From NCBI GenBank assembly GCA_947471745.1, contig CANJKZ010000476.1, forward strand, positions 372,001 through 436,000: a stretch of DNA of 64,000 bases, read 5' to 3'. The notes beneath the pieces were generated by a model, which made no database searches, had not been told where the DNA came from, and saw only the letters and a list, made by a program, of their open reading frames with translations. Each line of letters begins with the position of its first letter. The first letter of the stretch is position 1. Shown here one piece after another: positions 23,089 through 35,000 of the stretch. Both the position numbers and the translations under genes were made by a program. Origin of the DNA: Closterium sp. Naga37s-1 (Eukaryota > Streptophyta > Zygnematophyceae > Desmidiales > Closteriaceae).

Positions 23089-25771
23089 ATGTTTCCGCTA
23101 GCAGCAAAATTTTCGCCGCGCCACCAAGATTTCCCCAAATCCTCGTCGGAAGGTCGCTCGGCGCGTACTCCCAGCACGGTTGGACCTGCGACTTTTGACC
23201 CTTCAAGAAGTCGGATAAACACGAATCTTGGTTCTTGCCGTTCCCGATCCCCATCACGTTCAGATTCACGTTCTGAAGAACTACTCAGCAGCCGTGTTAC
23301 TAGCCGCAGCGGTATCAGCTCGGAGCATTCAGCAAGCAGCAGCGAGCGTGTGGTAAAAAAACGTGGCCTAGTTCAAATCTATTCGTCTCCCGACGTCGAC
23401 AACACTGCTACTATCGTCTCGGAGCCTTCAGCAAGCGTCAAGCCGTTACCGCAAGCGAGCACGGCGAGCGGCTCCGTTATAGCATCGACTGACGCCGGCG
23501 CGTTTCCGCACGTGACCGGCTCGGGGTCGCCGTCGTTCTCTCAGCCTCGGGATCTGTTATTAGGCGCCGCGTCGGCGCCGGGGTACCCGATGACGTCACC
23601 CGAACGGATGGATGCGTTCGAAGCGCTGGTGCGAGCGACGAGCCAAGAAATACCGTTTCCGGCGGCGCCGCATGTGGCTCTTCATGCGGAGCCGGATAAG
23701 CAGGAAACCGAACTCGCCGACCAACGACACTACGATACCTCCGCCGCCGCAACCGCCTCCGGAGAAGCAGCAACCGGCAGTCCGTCAAAACCGTCTGTGC
23801 AGCCGTCAGAAGACGTTCGACATGGCAGTCCAGCAGACGGCGTCGCGGAAGTCAACGCCGACGACGTTGACGATTCGAAGAAGTCTGCGTCGAAAGCTTC
23901 ACGCCAAGACACCTCGAACGTCGCTGCGAAAACTCCGTTAAACTCGCGGAAAAGCATTGACGAGAAGAACGCTGGCGGGGAAAGCCCCACTGACGGCAGT
24001 CCGAATGCGGACGTGAAAGCGAAAAGCGCGATTGACGGCGGCTTTGGGAGTCCGCAGTTCAAGGTGAAGTGGGGTGACCTGACGCCCGCAGATCTGCTGT
24101 TATTATTGAGTCCCACCGTAGCGAGTTCCGTTAAAGTGAAGCCGACGGGTGGCGGTCCGTACGTCTGCGGCGTTTGCGAGAAACGCTTTCCGTCGCTGAA
24201 CTCGTTTAACGACCACGACCACTTCACTCACGGAACACGTCTGCTTGGCTCTCAGGACGTTAACGATTTTTCGCCGGGCGACGCCGCTGGTTTGACCCGA
24301 GGCAGCAGGTCCGTTCGCAAGGGGAAAGGTGCGGCGGCGGCAGTTGCGGGAAGAATAAGGGAACCCGTATTTGGCAGTACCGATCGGCTGTTTGCGAGTC
24401 CACAGGGCGGCTCATATCGAATCAAACGGTTGCGGGCGGAGACATTTGAACACCCTGCGGCGGCAGATATGTCCGACCGTGCAGCTTCGGTCAGAACCAA
24501 ACGCTTAGGTTGGGCAATAGTGGATGGAAACTGTACTGCTCAAGACAAGGCTGGAGTGCGCGATGGAGACGCGATGGCGGGGACCACGATTACGTCCCCA
24601 GTAGCAAGAGGTTATAAGTCTAAGCGGTCGAAAATCATTGCGATGGCAGTCGCGGCGGCATCCGCGTCAGACGTGCAGCCTCTCATGGCAAACGCGACGG
24701 CGGCAGACGGCTCGGCGGAAGGCGCGCACTCGCCTGGCGCGCGGGAGAGGAGCAACGCGGAAGGTGGAGCGGGAGCTGGCAGTCGCGAGAATGACAAGCA
24801 AGCTGGGATTTCCAGGAGAAAGGATAACGGCGGTGGAAAGGGTTCACTGGCGAGCAAGGGGAAGTCTTCGCGAAGGGGCAGGATGACGGGGAAAAGGACA
24901 GAGTCAGTTCCAGGTCCGGCAGGGGAAGAGGGCGCAGGGAATGGTGGTGAGGGCCGAGCCTCCACTGTAGGTTTGGCTGAAGCTTGGACGCTCGGAAAGG
25001 AAGTGGTTGTTGGAGATCGGCTTGATACCGAGGATCTTTCTATTTCTGAGCTGCTTCGTGAGGGGAAGCAGAAGAGAAAGAGAACGGAGATGTCAGCACT
25101 AGAAGCCACACAGCACTTAGCTAAGTGCCAAGCTTCCCGAGATTCGTTGGAGAGGGGAGAGAAGAGAAGTTTGGCGCAATTCTCCCAATGTTCTGGTTCT
25201 GCTTTGGGGTCGAGCGGTGATCTGCTAAGTCTTATAGCGAATCAGCAGCTAATGATGCAACAGGCGATGCAGAAGCAGCATGGGGGGAGGCAGCACCAGG
25301 ATGGGAAGCAGCCAGACGTGCAGTTTAACAGGGAAGTTTATCAGCAAGATCAGCAGCAGCAGAGACAGCATCTGTCACTTCTGGATCAAATACAAGAGAT
25401 GCTACAACTGCAATTCCGGCAGCAGCAGCAGCAGCAGGAGGAGGATCCGAATCAGCAGCAGCAAATGCAAGCTCAACTTTTTCGTGCTCCCAACACTTCA
25501 GCTGCCCGAGCCTCCTCCCAAGCCTCCCTCCAGTCTCTTTCCAACATGCCCACCCACACCTCCACACCCATCTCCCCACACCCGTCTCACATAGGCCCTG
25601 TTTCCCATGCTATTCCCCCTTTCCGCACCCCTTCTTTTCATTCCCTTGCTCCCTCTCCTCCTCCACTTCCCCCTCCACTCCCCGTTGCTCCAGCTGGCCT
25701 TCAATCCTCTATTCCTTCTGCGAGCCTCCAGACCTCCATTCCTCCATTCCCACTGACCGCAGCCGGAGGTT

Positions 25772-25802
<31 letters not shown>

Positions 25803-26256
25803 GTCAGCCGCTGCATCAGGAGTTTTGCAGGGCATGTGTGGATTATCCGGGGAGCATGCACTGCGCAGTGCTCTTGTTTCCGCTATCGTGAGCAGGATTG
25901 AGCAGATGACGGGGCAAGGACAGACAACTCAGGCTCAGGCGCAGCTGCTGTCCCAGCTGCAGGCCGCACAGGCCGTGCTTGGCCAAGGAGAAATCAACGC
26001 AGGAGCAGAGCTGCAGATGAAGACGCTTGCGCGTGGTTTTATGATGCAGCTGCAAAGTTATAATCCAGTAACACCTGCACCTGCAACACCTGCAACAGCA
26101 GCAACACCAGCAGGATCAGCAGGAATATGGGCTGGAGCTTCAGGTACTGCAAATGCATACGGTCAAGATGCACAGAACAATGGAGGGCGCCAGCTGAATG
26201 GGGGAGGACATGGGTTCCGAGATGTAACAGATCTGGATCTGGAACTGAGGCTTTAA
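23089..26256 (+). CDS. C2H2 zinc-finger protein with C-terminal EAR motif
   Basis: This is a single uninterrupted frame of 1,055 codons with ATG at 23089 and TAA at 26254. It has one zinc finger at about residues 357-382 (YVCGVCEKRFPSLNSFNDHD, spacing C-X2-C-X12-H-X4-H). This resembles the plant single-finger repressors, but SLNSFNDH stands where those carry SFQALGGH. The protein ends in DLDLELRL, a typical LxLxL EAR repression motif that in known plant proteins recruits TOPLESS-type corepressors. Basic patches (YKSKRSK, SSRRGRMTGKR) may be nuclear localisation signals. Residues about 700-830 are Gln-rich, and later parts are Pro/Ser- and Ala-rich. A nuclear transcriptional repressor is the likely role. 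The targets are unknown. Confidence 0.82.
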
Positions 26257-26732
26257 CCTTTTTTCAGTGTTGACAATGTTCACTTCACTAACTGATTACT
26301 GGATTTTGAATGCTTTACTAACATGATGGCTGGACGAATTTTCTTGCTTGATTACTTGTTTGCTTGCTTGTTATAATATAACTGTATCGTTGCTGAAAGC
26401 ATAATTCACTAACTTGGATCTTCAAAGATGCATTGTAGATGCAACGAATACACTGCACAAAAATCTATATTAGTGCTCCTTTTTCTTTTCCCTGCTTCGT
26501 CCCTCGGTTCCTCCTCCCCTTTTGCGAGTAACCGTCATCACCATCCCACGCCTGCAGCGAGTATCACCAGGCCTCTGTCCTCGCGAGTCGCCACCTCCGA
26601 TCGCGCGCTCCCTGTCGTCCGTTCCGCCGGATCCCCCACTTTCCACTCTCGCCGTTCCGCTCCGCTTCCGCTCGCCGTGTATTCGCGCTCTACTTCCGTC
26701 CCGCCGATCGCTCTTGTATCGAGTCGTCACCC
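26257..26732. other. 3' UTR of C2H2 gene and 5' region of the next gene
   Basis: The first part (26257-26420) is AT-rich and suits a 3' UTR. From about 26470 the sequence becomes CT-rich and then GC-rich up to the ATG at 26733, suiting a 5' UTR. No other gene is evident. Confidence 0.5.
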
Positions 26733-29700
26733 ATGGCTGCTCGCTCCAGCTCTCGCCTCCTCGCGCTCGCCGTACGTCGCTCGCAATGAGCCTAAGAGCC
26801 ATTGTCGCCTATCAGGGAATGATTCATTGTCGTGTAGCTTACAGTGCGCGTGGTGCGCTGGCGCGCTTTGGTTCGACCGGGATCGAGTTTGAGATGCCTC
26901 GAGTTTGTCGCGCCTCGACGCTTCAAGTCGGCTCAGTACTTTGGTGCTTTCGCATGCGATCGATTGTCAAGACCTCTCGAAACTAGGCCTCATTTAGGTT
27001 AACCTTTTCGTGCCGCGTTGCTGCCTTATTCCTCTTCTCTGCTCGGATGCGATCTGTAGGATCACGAACGAGTGGTTATATTTGTCTGTAGGACAACGCA
27101 CGTTAAGCTGTCAGCCGAGTTTCCGATGAATCCAGCTGCGTGTGTGAGCCGATTTTATAGGCGCCTCGAAAATCGGTCTGTAGGGTTAGAGCTGAGTGGG
27201 GTAGATACGTGTCCTAAGCTGTCAGCCGAGTTCCGGGGCTGTGCTCGTGAGCCGATTTTCGAGGCGCCTCAAGAAACGGTCCGAGTGGTTACACATTGGT
27301 GTTACTTTTGAGAATTCTCAAAAGTAACACCAATATAGCTGTCCTAAGCTGTCAGCCAAGTTTCCGGGGAAGCTAGCTGTGTTCGTGAGCCGGAGAACAA
27401 GACTAGAGTTCTTCTCGCCATGACCTCTCCCTTACTTCCCCGGCGATCCTCGTCCTGATCCTTCGATCCTCAGCGTGCTTCCCTCGACATTTGAGTCGAC
27501 TTGAAAGCCACGACATACCCCCTTCCTTCCCCCCACGCCTCTCCCCTTATCCCCAACCAACACCCACCTCTCCTCCCGTCCCTCTTCCACTTCTTTCTCC
27601 AAATCGTCCCCCACTCCTTCCCTCACTCCTCCTCTGCACCTTCCCCCTCTCCTCCCCCGCCCCCTTCCCCACTTCCCCGTGTCCGCGCAACAGGGCAGGG
27701 CGGTGTCCGCAAGGCTCGCCCCCGTTGCTCCCGCATCCGCGCTACTCGCGGGGAATGTCGCCCGCGAATTCGCTACTGCCGCTCCCGCTGAAGGTACGTA
27801 CGCGCTAGGGCTTTTGAGACGGCTCAAATGTCCCGCTGAAGGTACTAACGCGCTAAGAGGATGTTGGGGTGCGCGACAGGTGATGGCTCCTCCCGGGCCC
27901 CACTTCCCACTTCCTATCCCCCACTTCCCCGCTCCCACTACCCGGCCTCATCACGTGTCACCCTCTCATCTTCCGCTTCGACCTTCCATCCGACCTCCTA
28001 CCCTCCCTCCTCGTCCCCTCCCTATCAGAGGATGTGGTGAAGGCGGCGTTTATCAAGCAGCAGGCATCGCCCCGGTCGTATCTGATTAGTGCATTAAACC
28101 TTCCTTGCTTCCACTTGTTTTTCACCTCCCTCCCCATCCCTTCCCCCTCCCATCCCCGTCCTCCCCTCCTACCGCCCCTCCTCTTCCCCCGCTCACCAGA
28201 GGATGTGGTGAAGGCGGCTTTTATCAAGCAGCAGGCGTCATTCCGGTCGTATCTGGAAGGTCTCAAGAAGGTTCCCATCCCCATGGACGCGGCTGACGAC
28301 AAGGCCACCAAGGCGTACGCTGCTGCCGTTAAGAACATCCGCGAGAGGTGAGGCACGGTCCTGAGCGGTGAGGCACGGTCCTGAGCGGTGAGGTACCTCA
28401 ATTACAGTTCAGCTCAAAACGCTGCTGACGACAAGGCCACCAAGGCGTATGCCGCTGCTGTCAAGAACATCCGCGAGAGGTGAGGCACGGTCCTGAGCGG
28501 TGGAGTCAGCAGAGGAAGACTCGGCCATCCCTCCTCTGGTCCTCCGGGCCCTACCTTCCCCATCCTTCCCACCCCTCCCCACCCCTCCCCACCCCTCCTC
28601 AACCCTCTCGCCCGCTCATCTCAGCCTGGGCATCCCGCTGAGAAGCTCTCCATCCTGCTCGAGTCAGCAGAGGAGGATTCTCCCACGCCCCTCTTCTGGT
28701 CCCCCTGTCCTTCTAATCACCACCCGTCCGCACCCCTCTCCACCCCTCCCGACCCCCCTATTCTCAGCCTGGGCATCCCGTCCTTCTCCGAGAAGCTCTC
28801 CAACCTGCTCGAGTCAGCAGAGGAAGACTCGCGGGACGTGCGCAGCTTCCTGGAAGAATCCCGCATCATCCGCAGGCAGTGAGTGGATCGTCGTTCTCCT
28901 TTGTAACGTGGCACTGTACAATGAGACGCTTTTTAATGATGTACCTTGTAATGAAGCAGGCACCTTGTAATGAGGCACCTTGTAACAAGGGACCTTGTAA
29001 CAAGGGACCTTGTAACGAGGGACCTTGTAACGAGGGACCTTGTAACGAGGGACCTTGTAACGAGGGACCTTGTAACGAGGTAGCATTTAGGAATGCAGCT
29101 GGGAGTGAGAGAGGGCTTGCAATGCGTGCGCAGATTCCTGGAAGTTTCCAGCATCAAGGGTGTGCTTCTAGGCTTGGATTTGCTCACATTGGTTGATGTG
29201 CCATCCCACCCCATCCCACCCCATCCCACCCCATCCCACCCCATTCCAACCCTTCACACACCTCTCTGTGCACCTAGGCTAGGAGTGGAGGACAAGCTGG
29301 GGGCGGAGAAGCTCATGTTTGCAGCGCTGGACAGTGTCGAGAAGAAGCTGGGGAAGGCGCTGGTGGGGGATGATGTGAAGGGCATGGCGATGCTGGAGGA
29401 GGAGGTCAACGGCATCAACAAGAAGTGAGTGCGGCAGTAAACGAAGAAGGAGTTTTTGTTTTCTTCTTTCGTCTTCTTTCCCTGTTGATAATATGGCGCT
29501 GTGCTTTGTTGCGCTGGCGGGGGATGATGTGAAGGGCATGGCGATGCTTCAGGAGGAGGTTAATGCTATTAACAAGAAGCGAGTGCTTTGAATAATCTTT
29601 TGGAGTATGCATGCAACAAGAAGGGAGAATAAGTTGGGGAAGGCGCTGGTGGGGGATGATGTGAAGGGCATGGCGATGTTTCAGGAGGAGGTTAATGCTA

Positions 29701-30968
29701 TCAACAAGAAGTGAGTGGTGCTGTCAAATTTTCTGCTGATGGAGCAGCACTGTGCTCTATGTTTTGGTGGGGGATAATGTGAAGGGCATGGCAATGCTGC
29801 AGGAGGGCGCCATTGTCATCAACACGAAGTGAATGTTTCGACTGGCTTCCTGGTGTGTGCATGCACAAGGTCTTCTCACAGGGTGTTTTGTAGAGTGTGC
29901 ATCTGTTCACACTGGCAGGTAGGTAGGGGCTGAAGCTAAGGGCAGTGAGCTGGAGGTGCCGGAGCAGCAGCTGGAGACGAGCATGGCCAAGACAGACATC
30001 GCTGCCTTTGCCCTTGACTAGCCCCTTTGAACACTCTCTTTATGCCATCCAACTTTCCCTTCTCTCCCCTCTCCCTGCTCTCCCCTCTCCCTGCTCTCCC
30101 CTCTCCCTGCTCTTCCCGCCCTGCCTTCACACCGCCAGGCTGGGCCTGAAGGACGGCGAGTTGGAGCCGTTGGAGCAGCAGCTGGAGACGAGCATGGCCA
30201 AGACGGACATCGCTGCCTTTGCCAGCGAGGCAACGCAGAAGATTGGCACGTACCAGAAGAGGTGCGTGGGGTTCTGGTGTTGTTCCTGAGAATTGCAAAG
30301 AAAACGATCTGCAAAAACATGGCCAAGACTGACATCGCTGCCTTTGCCAGCGAGGCAACGCAGAAGATTGGCACGTACCAGAAGAGGTGCGTGGGGTTCT
30401 GGTGTTGTTCCTGAGAATTGCAAAGAAAACGATCTGCAAAAACATGGCCAAGACTGACATCGCTGCCTTTGCCAGCGAGGCGGTGGAGAATGTTGGCACG
30501 TACAAGAAGAGGTGGGTGATCACGTGGGGTTTGAGGCTTTTAGATTGTTGAGCGAGGTTGGGATGGAAAGGGAAGGTGGGCGGTCCTGGGAGGTGAGCAA
30601 GGAGGCACCGAAGGGGTTATCGCGAGCAGGGTCTCGGGAATATTTCTCTCAGTCTGCTTGATCGCAGGCCATCCGTTCTGCACCACTGTAAAACCAGTTC
30701 TTAACCAAGTGCACTGTTCGGAAGGGGTTTTTTTGTCTGATCTTGTGTGTGTTTCTGTGTGTTTCTGACTTATGAATCACTGTCGATCACCTGGGAAGGT
30801 ATTTAAGGATGCTGACATGGACCGCAATGCAATGGCCCTCAAGATGTAATTCATGTTTTCGATGTAATTTACCTGTTTACCCTGTATTTTCGGATTCCAT
30901 TTCCCAGGGACGGCTTGGAGGACATCCAGGTGGACCTCAAGACCCTGGATCCCAAGGCTTACATGTGA
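26733..30968 (+). CDS. Mitochondrial ATP synthase 24 kDa (FAd/MGP1-like) subunit, seven exons
   Basis: Exons by splice-site inspection: 26733-26771, 27694-27793, 28200-28347, 28768-28878, 29278-29424, 30139-30261 and 30908-30968 (TGA). All junctions are GT-AG and join in frame to 242 codons, close to the roughly 240 residues of the plant subunit. The N-terminus (MAARSSSRLLALA, then VSARLAPVAPASALLAGNVA) is rich in Arg, Ser and Ala and lacks acids, as expected for a mitochondrial presequence. The mature part is helical and charged, with AAFIKQQASFRSYLEGLKKV, LGIPSFSEKLSNLLESAEED and GMAMLEEEVNGINKKLG, ending VDLKTLDPKAYM. The family call comes from remembered resemblance, not a search. The protein would be a peripheral plant-specific part of the mitochondrial F1Fo complex. 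Introns contain many partial exon copies. Confidence 0.65.
28020..28690 (+). repeat. Partial copies of exons 3 and 4 in the ATP synthase-like gene
   Basis: Copies seen: 28024-28080 (acceptor plus first half of exon 3, then divergent), 28421-28482 (second half of exon 3 plus its GTGAGG donor), a short piece of exon 4 near 28501, and 28613-28680 (CTCAG acceptor plus first half of exon 4 with a small deletion). None would give a complete exon. Each retains one splice site. Confidence 0.8.
28940..29250 (+). repeat. Two minisatellites in intron 4
   Basis: About seven copies of a 15-bp unit (GACCTTGTAACGAGG and variants) lie at 28975-29083, and four or five copies of the 10-mer CCATCCCACC lie at about 29201-29240. 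Both sit in the intron between exons 4 and 5. Confidence 0.85.
29510..30512 (+). repeat. Partial copies of exons 5 and 6 in the ATP synthase-like gene
   Basis: Second-half copies of exon 5 occur at about 29513-29580, 29636-29710 and 29767-29830 (GGGGATGATGTGAAGGGCAT core in the first two; the third has GATAATGTGAAGGGCATGGC). A diverged exon 6 copy lies at about 29928-30018, before the real exon 6. Two second-half copies of exon 6 with donors follow at about 30320-30387 and 30443-30512. The copy at 30320-30387 is nearly identical to the end of exon 6, including about 60 bp of downstream intron. Confidence 0.8.
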
Positions 30969-32071
30969 ATCGGTCTTGATTACAGCCGATACCTCGAACT
31001 GTTTGTATATGTGATGTTGATTCATCCGTAGGTGTTTTCTCTGCTGCATTTTATGCTCAGTTGCATGTAGCCCACTCAGCTCCTTCGATGGTACAGGCTT
31101 CAAGTGGATTAGTGCACTGATATTGAATCCACTTGCGTAATATACGCGATAGTTTCACAAATCCAATCCCAAGGACCATGGTCCTGTGGTTCAAATTCAG
31201 AACAGCAACGACTTTCACGAGGCTCGCGACGCTCTTCTGGAGTTTCGCCAGCCGTCGTCTGTCAACTCAGCGATGCAATTCCCATCACCCTGGTCCTATT
31301 TTCACTTCACTAGCGGTCCCTCGATACTGTTCACGCAGAGCTGCCTTCCGCTCCCTGTCCCGCCAGCGACTGCGGTTCAGAGCCACACACTCGCGCGTGG
31401 CGGAAAAATATAAGGCATCGGCGGAGCATCATCATTTTCTGCGCGCAGGCCTGCAGAGCGCTCCCGCAACGAAGAAGGGCCAGCCAACCAAAACATCAAA
31501 GTTGCCCCGTTTAGCCTTCCGCAACCACTCCCCCGCATACACTCTCTCCGCGCAATCTTCCCCCCTCCCTTCCCCTCCCCCCGCCTCTTATAGTCGTCCG
31601 CCCAACTATTGATGTGAGGAGCAGTCTCAAGAATTTCACCTTGACGGAAGCCGCATTCCTCATTCCGTACTTATTCTGGTCGTTCAGGAAGGGCGGCTGT
31701 TGGCGATGCGACGCCGTGCAACGCGCACATTGTGTCGCTTACTTAGCCGCCTCGACGGCTCTTGGTCATGTTGCTTGTTCTGCATAGGAAGTAGAGCAAA
31801 GGCGATCACATTGACTTCTGATTTGCGCTGGAACATAGAATAGAGGCACCGCGCTCTTTTCTTATTCCAGAAGCCCATGTGTTCAGGTCTCTTCTCCGTT
31901 TCTTAGTCTGGTCCTTCTAACAGCTGTCATCAGCTGAGTCTGACGTGTGCTGAACGAAGCTATTTATGTCTTGAAACTAGCCGAGCTCCTGAACGCGTTA
32001 TAGAGATTCGCGTAACCGCAACAAAGATACCTTCATTTTCTTTATCGTATCCTTCCGCTCATTCGCCGAAC
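30969..32071. other. Intergenic region between ATP synthase-like and HIPL genes
   Basis: I found no supported gene. The frame at 31133-31612 does not start at an ATG and has no recognisable domain. The region should contain the 3' end of one gene and the promoter and 5' UTR of the next. Confidence 0.5.
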
Positions 32072-35000
32072 ATGCGGCGCCTAGTCAGCGTGTTGCTACT
32101 AGTGGCGATAGTGCTGATGCTGGTCGGGATCGACAGTCATGCATCGGCTCAGAAGCTATGCCTCGACTCGGGTAAGTTGTGACCGGAGTCATTCTTTACA
32201 ATGCGTTCTTTCTCAATCACTGATTCCCGACCGTTACTTCCGTCGTCCGTTCTTTTTTCCTGTTGAAGCCTTGCGAAGATGCTCGAGTAAGTAATGGATC
32301 TGCTTGCGAGTCCGTCAGCCGTCAGCTTTCTTTCCGACAGTCTAGTCGTCTTTCACTCCGTCATCTTTCAGGCTTTCAGTCACACGTCATTTTGTGCTTA
32401 TTATCCTTCATGCACACGTCATTCTGTCAGCATATAATCCTTCAATCGCACGTCATTCCGTCTGCATATAATTTTCAATCACACGTCATTCGATAGCGTA
32501 TAATCCTTCAATCACACATCAGTTCGTAATCCTTCGAACGCACATTCGTCCCTCGCGTTACATTTCTAAGCGTTCATCCTCTTAAGGGCAACCAAAGATC
32601 CCCAGTTACCAGCTGCAGATCCGCCAGCATTACAACAACCAGACCTGCTGCACAAACGCGCGAAACATTACCCATAGAGTCAACCCAAATGCTACCCTCC
32701 TCGCTTTCCCCTCCCGTTCCTCACCTCCCCCGCTCGCTCCCTTCAGCGCAACCCCAGACGCCGAAGGACCAGCTGCAGATCTGCCGGCAATACAATTTTC
32801 AGAGCGGCTGCGCAAACGAGCGAAACATTCCCCTTGGAGTCAACCTAAAAGCCACCCGTTCCGCTCCCCCCTCCCCCGCTCCGTCCCATCAGCGCAACCC
32901 CAGACGCCGAAGGACCAGCTGCAGATCTGCCGGCAGTACAACAACGAGAGCTGCTGCACGAACGAGCGGAACGTGAAGATCGCGGAGACTCTGCTGAACT
33001 ACAGCAACGCCATGGGCAACATTCCCGGCGCCAAGAACTGCCTCCGCGCGCTGGAACTCGTGCTGTGCGCCGTGAGTGCTGTGCTGCGCGTGTGGTGTGG
33101 ACTGGTAAGGTCTGGGTGTGTATGGAGAAAGATATGGGTTCTCCTTGCCATGAGTGTTGTTGTGTGGACTTGGTAGGTCTGGGTTTTCCTGTGTGCGGAA
33201 TGCAAGCGGTGATGCACGAACGACCGGAACGTGAAGATCGCGCAGAATCTGCTCAAGTACAGCAAAGCCATGGGCAACATCCCCTGCGCCAAGAACCGCC
33301 TCCGCGCGCTGGAACTCGTGCTGTGCGCCGTGAGTGCTGTTTTCTGTGCCGTGAATGCTGCTGTGTGTGGAATGCAAGCAGTGCTGTGCGCCGTGCGTGC
33401 CAAGTCGACTTGAAGTTTTGGTTTCTGTGTCGTGAATGTTGTGTGACGCTGTGAGTGCTGTGAATGGCGTGCGTGTGTGTATTTGGGTGTTTTGTCTGCG
33501 TGTATTTGTGTTTGTGTGTGTGCGCACGCGCGTGCGAGGCCACGTGTGTGCGTGCGTGAGCATGTGTGAGTACTGTGAGTGCTGTGTTTGCGTTTCACCC
33601 CCTCACTTTACATCCCCCTGGCCCTTCTTCAACCCTCCCTTCAACCCTCCCATGATCTCAAGTGCGACCCCTACGCCTCGCAGGTGTACCGTCGCGACCA
33701 CACAGGGCACTACGCTGACGTGCCGTATCTCTGCACGGCCCAGTCCAACCTCCTCTGACTTTCCTCCCTTCTTCAACCCTCCCACCCAACCAACCCCCCA
33801 CCAGGAATGCGACCCCTATGCATCGCAGGTGTACCGTCGCGACCACACAGGCCGCTACGCCGACGTGCCGTACCTCTGCACAGCCCAGTCCAACCGCGAC
33901 CCTGTTGAGACGCAGCCCTTCTGCTCCACTGTCTGGGACGTCTGCGGCATGGTTGCCATGCCCAAGAATCCCTTTGTCGCCACCAATGACCCTCGTTACA
34001 TCTCTCTTTATGATGTTTACTTAACTAAGGGCGAGTTTTGCCGCCGGTTCATGCCCCCGAATAAGAACCCGGGCGATGGGCCGAAGATTTGCTATCGGGG
34101 TAAACCGGTGGATTACCCGGATGAGTTGGGGGAGGATGAGTTGCCGCCCGTGAATAACATGTGTGTGGAGCAGATTGGGTTGAGTACTAAGAATGGTAAG
34201 AGCGAGGAGAATAGTTACTATGTGGCCATGACTCCGCATCCCGACCAATCGCGGCGCGCGTTTTTCCTGGAGCGCGCGGGCAGGTTGTTTCTTTACAATC
34301 TGCCCGAGCCGGGGTCGTCGGACCAGCTTCCTTCTGATGGGGGGTCGCCATTTCTCGACATCAGTGGCCTGTGAGTGAAGATGGGAAGGGAGGGGATTGG
34401 GGAGGGGAGGGACAGGGAGGGGATTTGGGAGGGGAGGAACAGGGATGAGATTGGGGAGGGGAGGGACAGGGAGGGGATTGGGGAGGGGAGGGACAGGGAG
34501 GGGATTGGGGAGGGGAGGGACAGGGAGGGGATTGGGGAGGGGAGGGACAGGGAGGGGATTGGGGAGGGGAGGGACAGGGAGGGGATTGGGGAGGGGAGGG
34601 ACAGGGAGGGGATTGGGGAGGGGAGGGACAGGGAGGGGATTGGGGAGGGGAGGGACAGGGAGGGGATTGGGGAGGGGAGGGACAGGGAGGGGATTGGGGA
34701 GGGGAGGGACAGGGAGGGGATTGGGGAGGGGAGGGACAGGGAGGGAGTTGGGCTGCGATGGAGAGGACTGGGAGGGGGGAGACCGGGAAGAAGGGACGAC
34801 TTAAGGCTAGGTTTTGATGGGGAAGGGGTGTGGCAGTGGAAGAGCGCATTGGGATGGGAGGGGGCACTAGTAAGGGGTTTCAGCATTCTCTATCTTTTTT
34901 TATTCCTACGATTTGCATTCCACAGGGTGGCACAGGGCGCGGAGCAGGGGGCAGTGGGGATTGCCTTTCACCCCGACTACCCCAGCAACGGCCGTCTCTT

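Noticed and set aside
22689-23222. 177-codon minus-strand frame upstream of the C2H2 gene
   Set aside because: It overlaps the start of the C2H2 gene antisense, has no recognisable domain, and has composition consistent with a shadow of GC-rich sequence.
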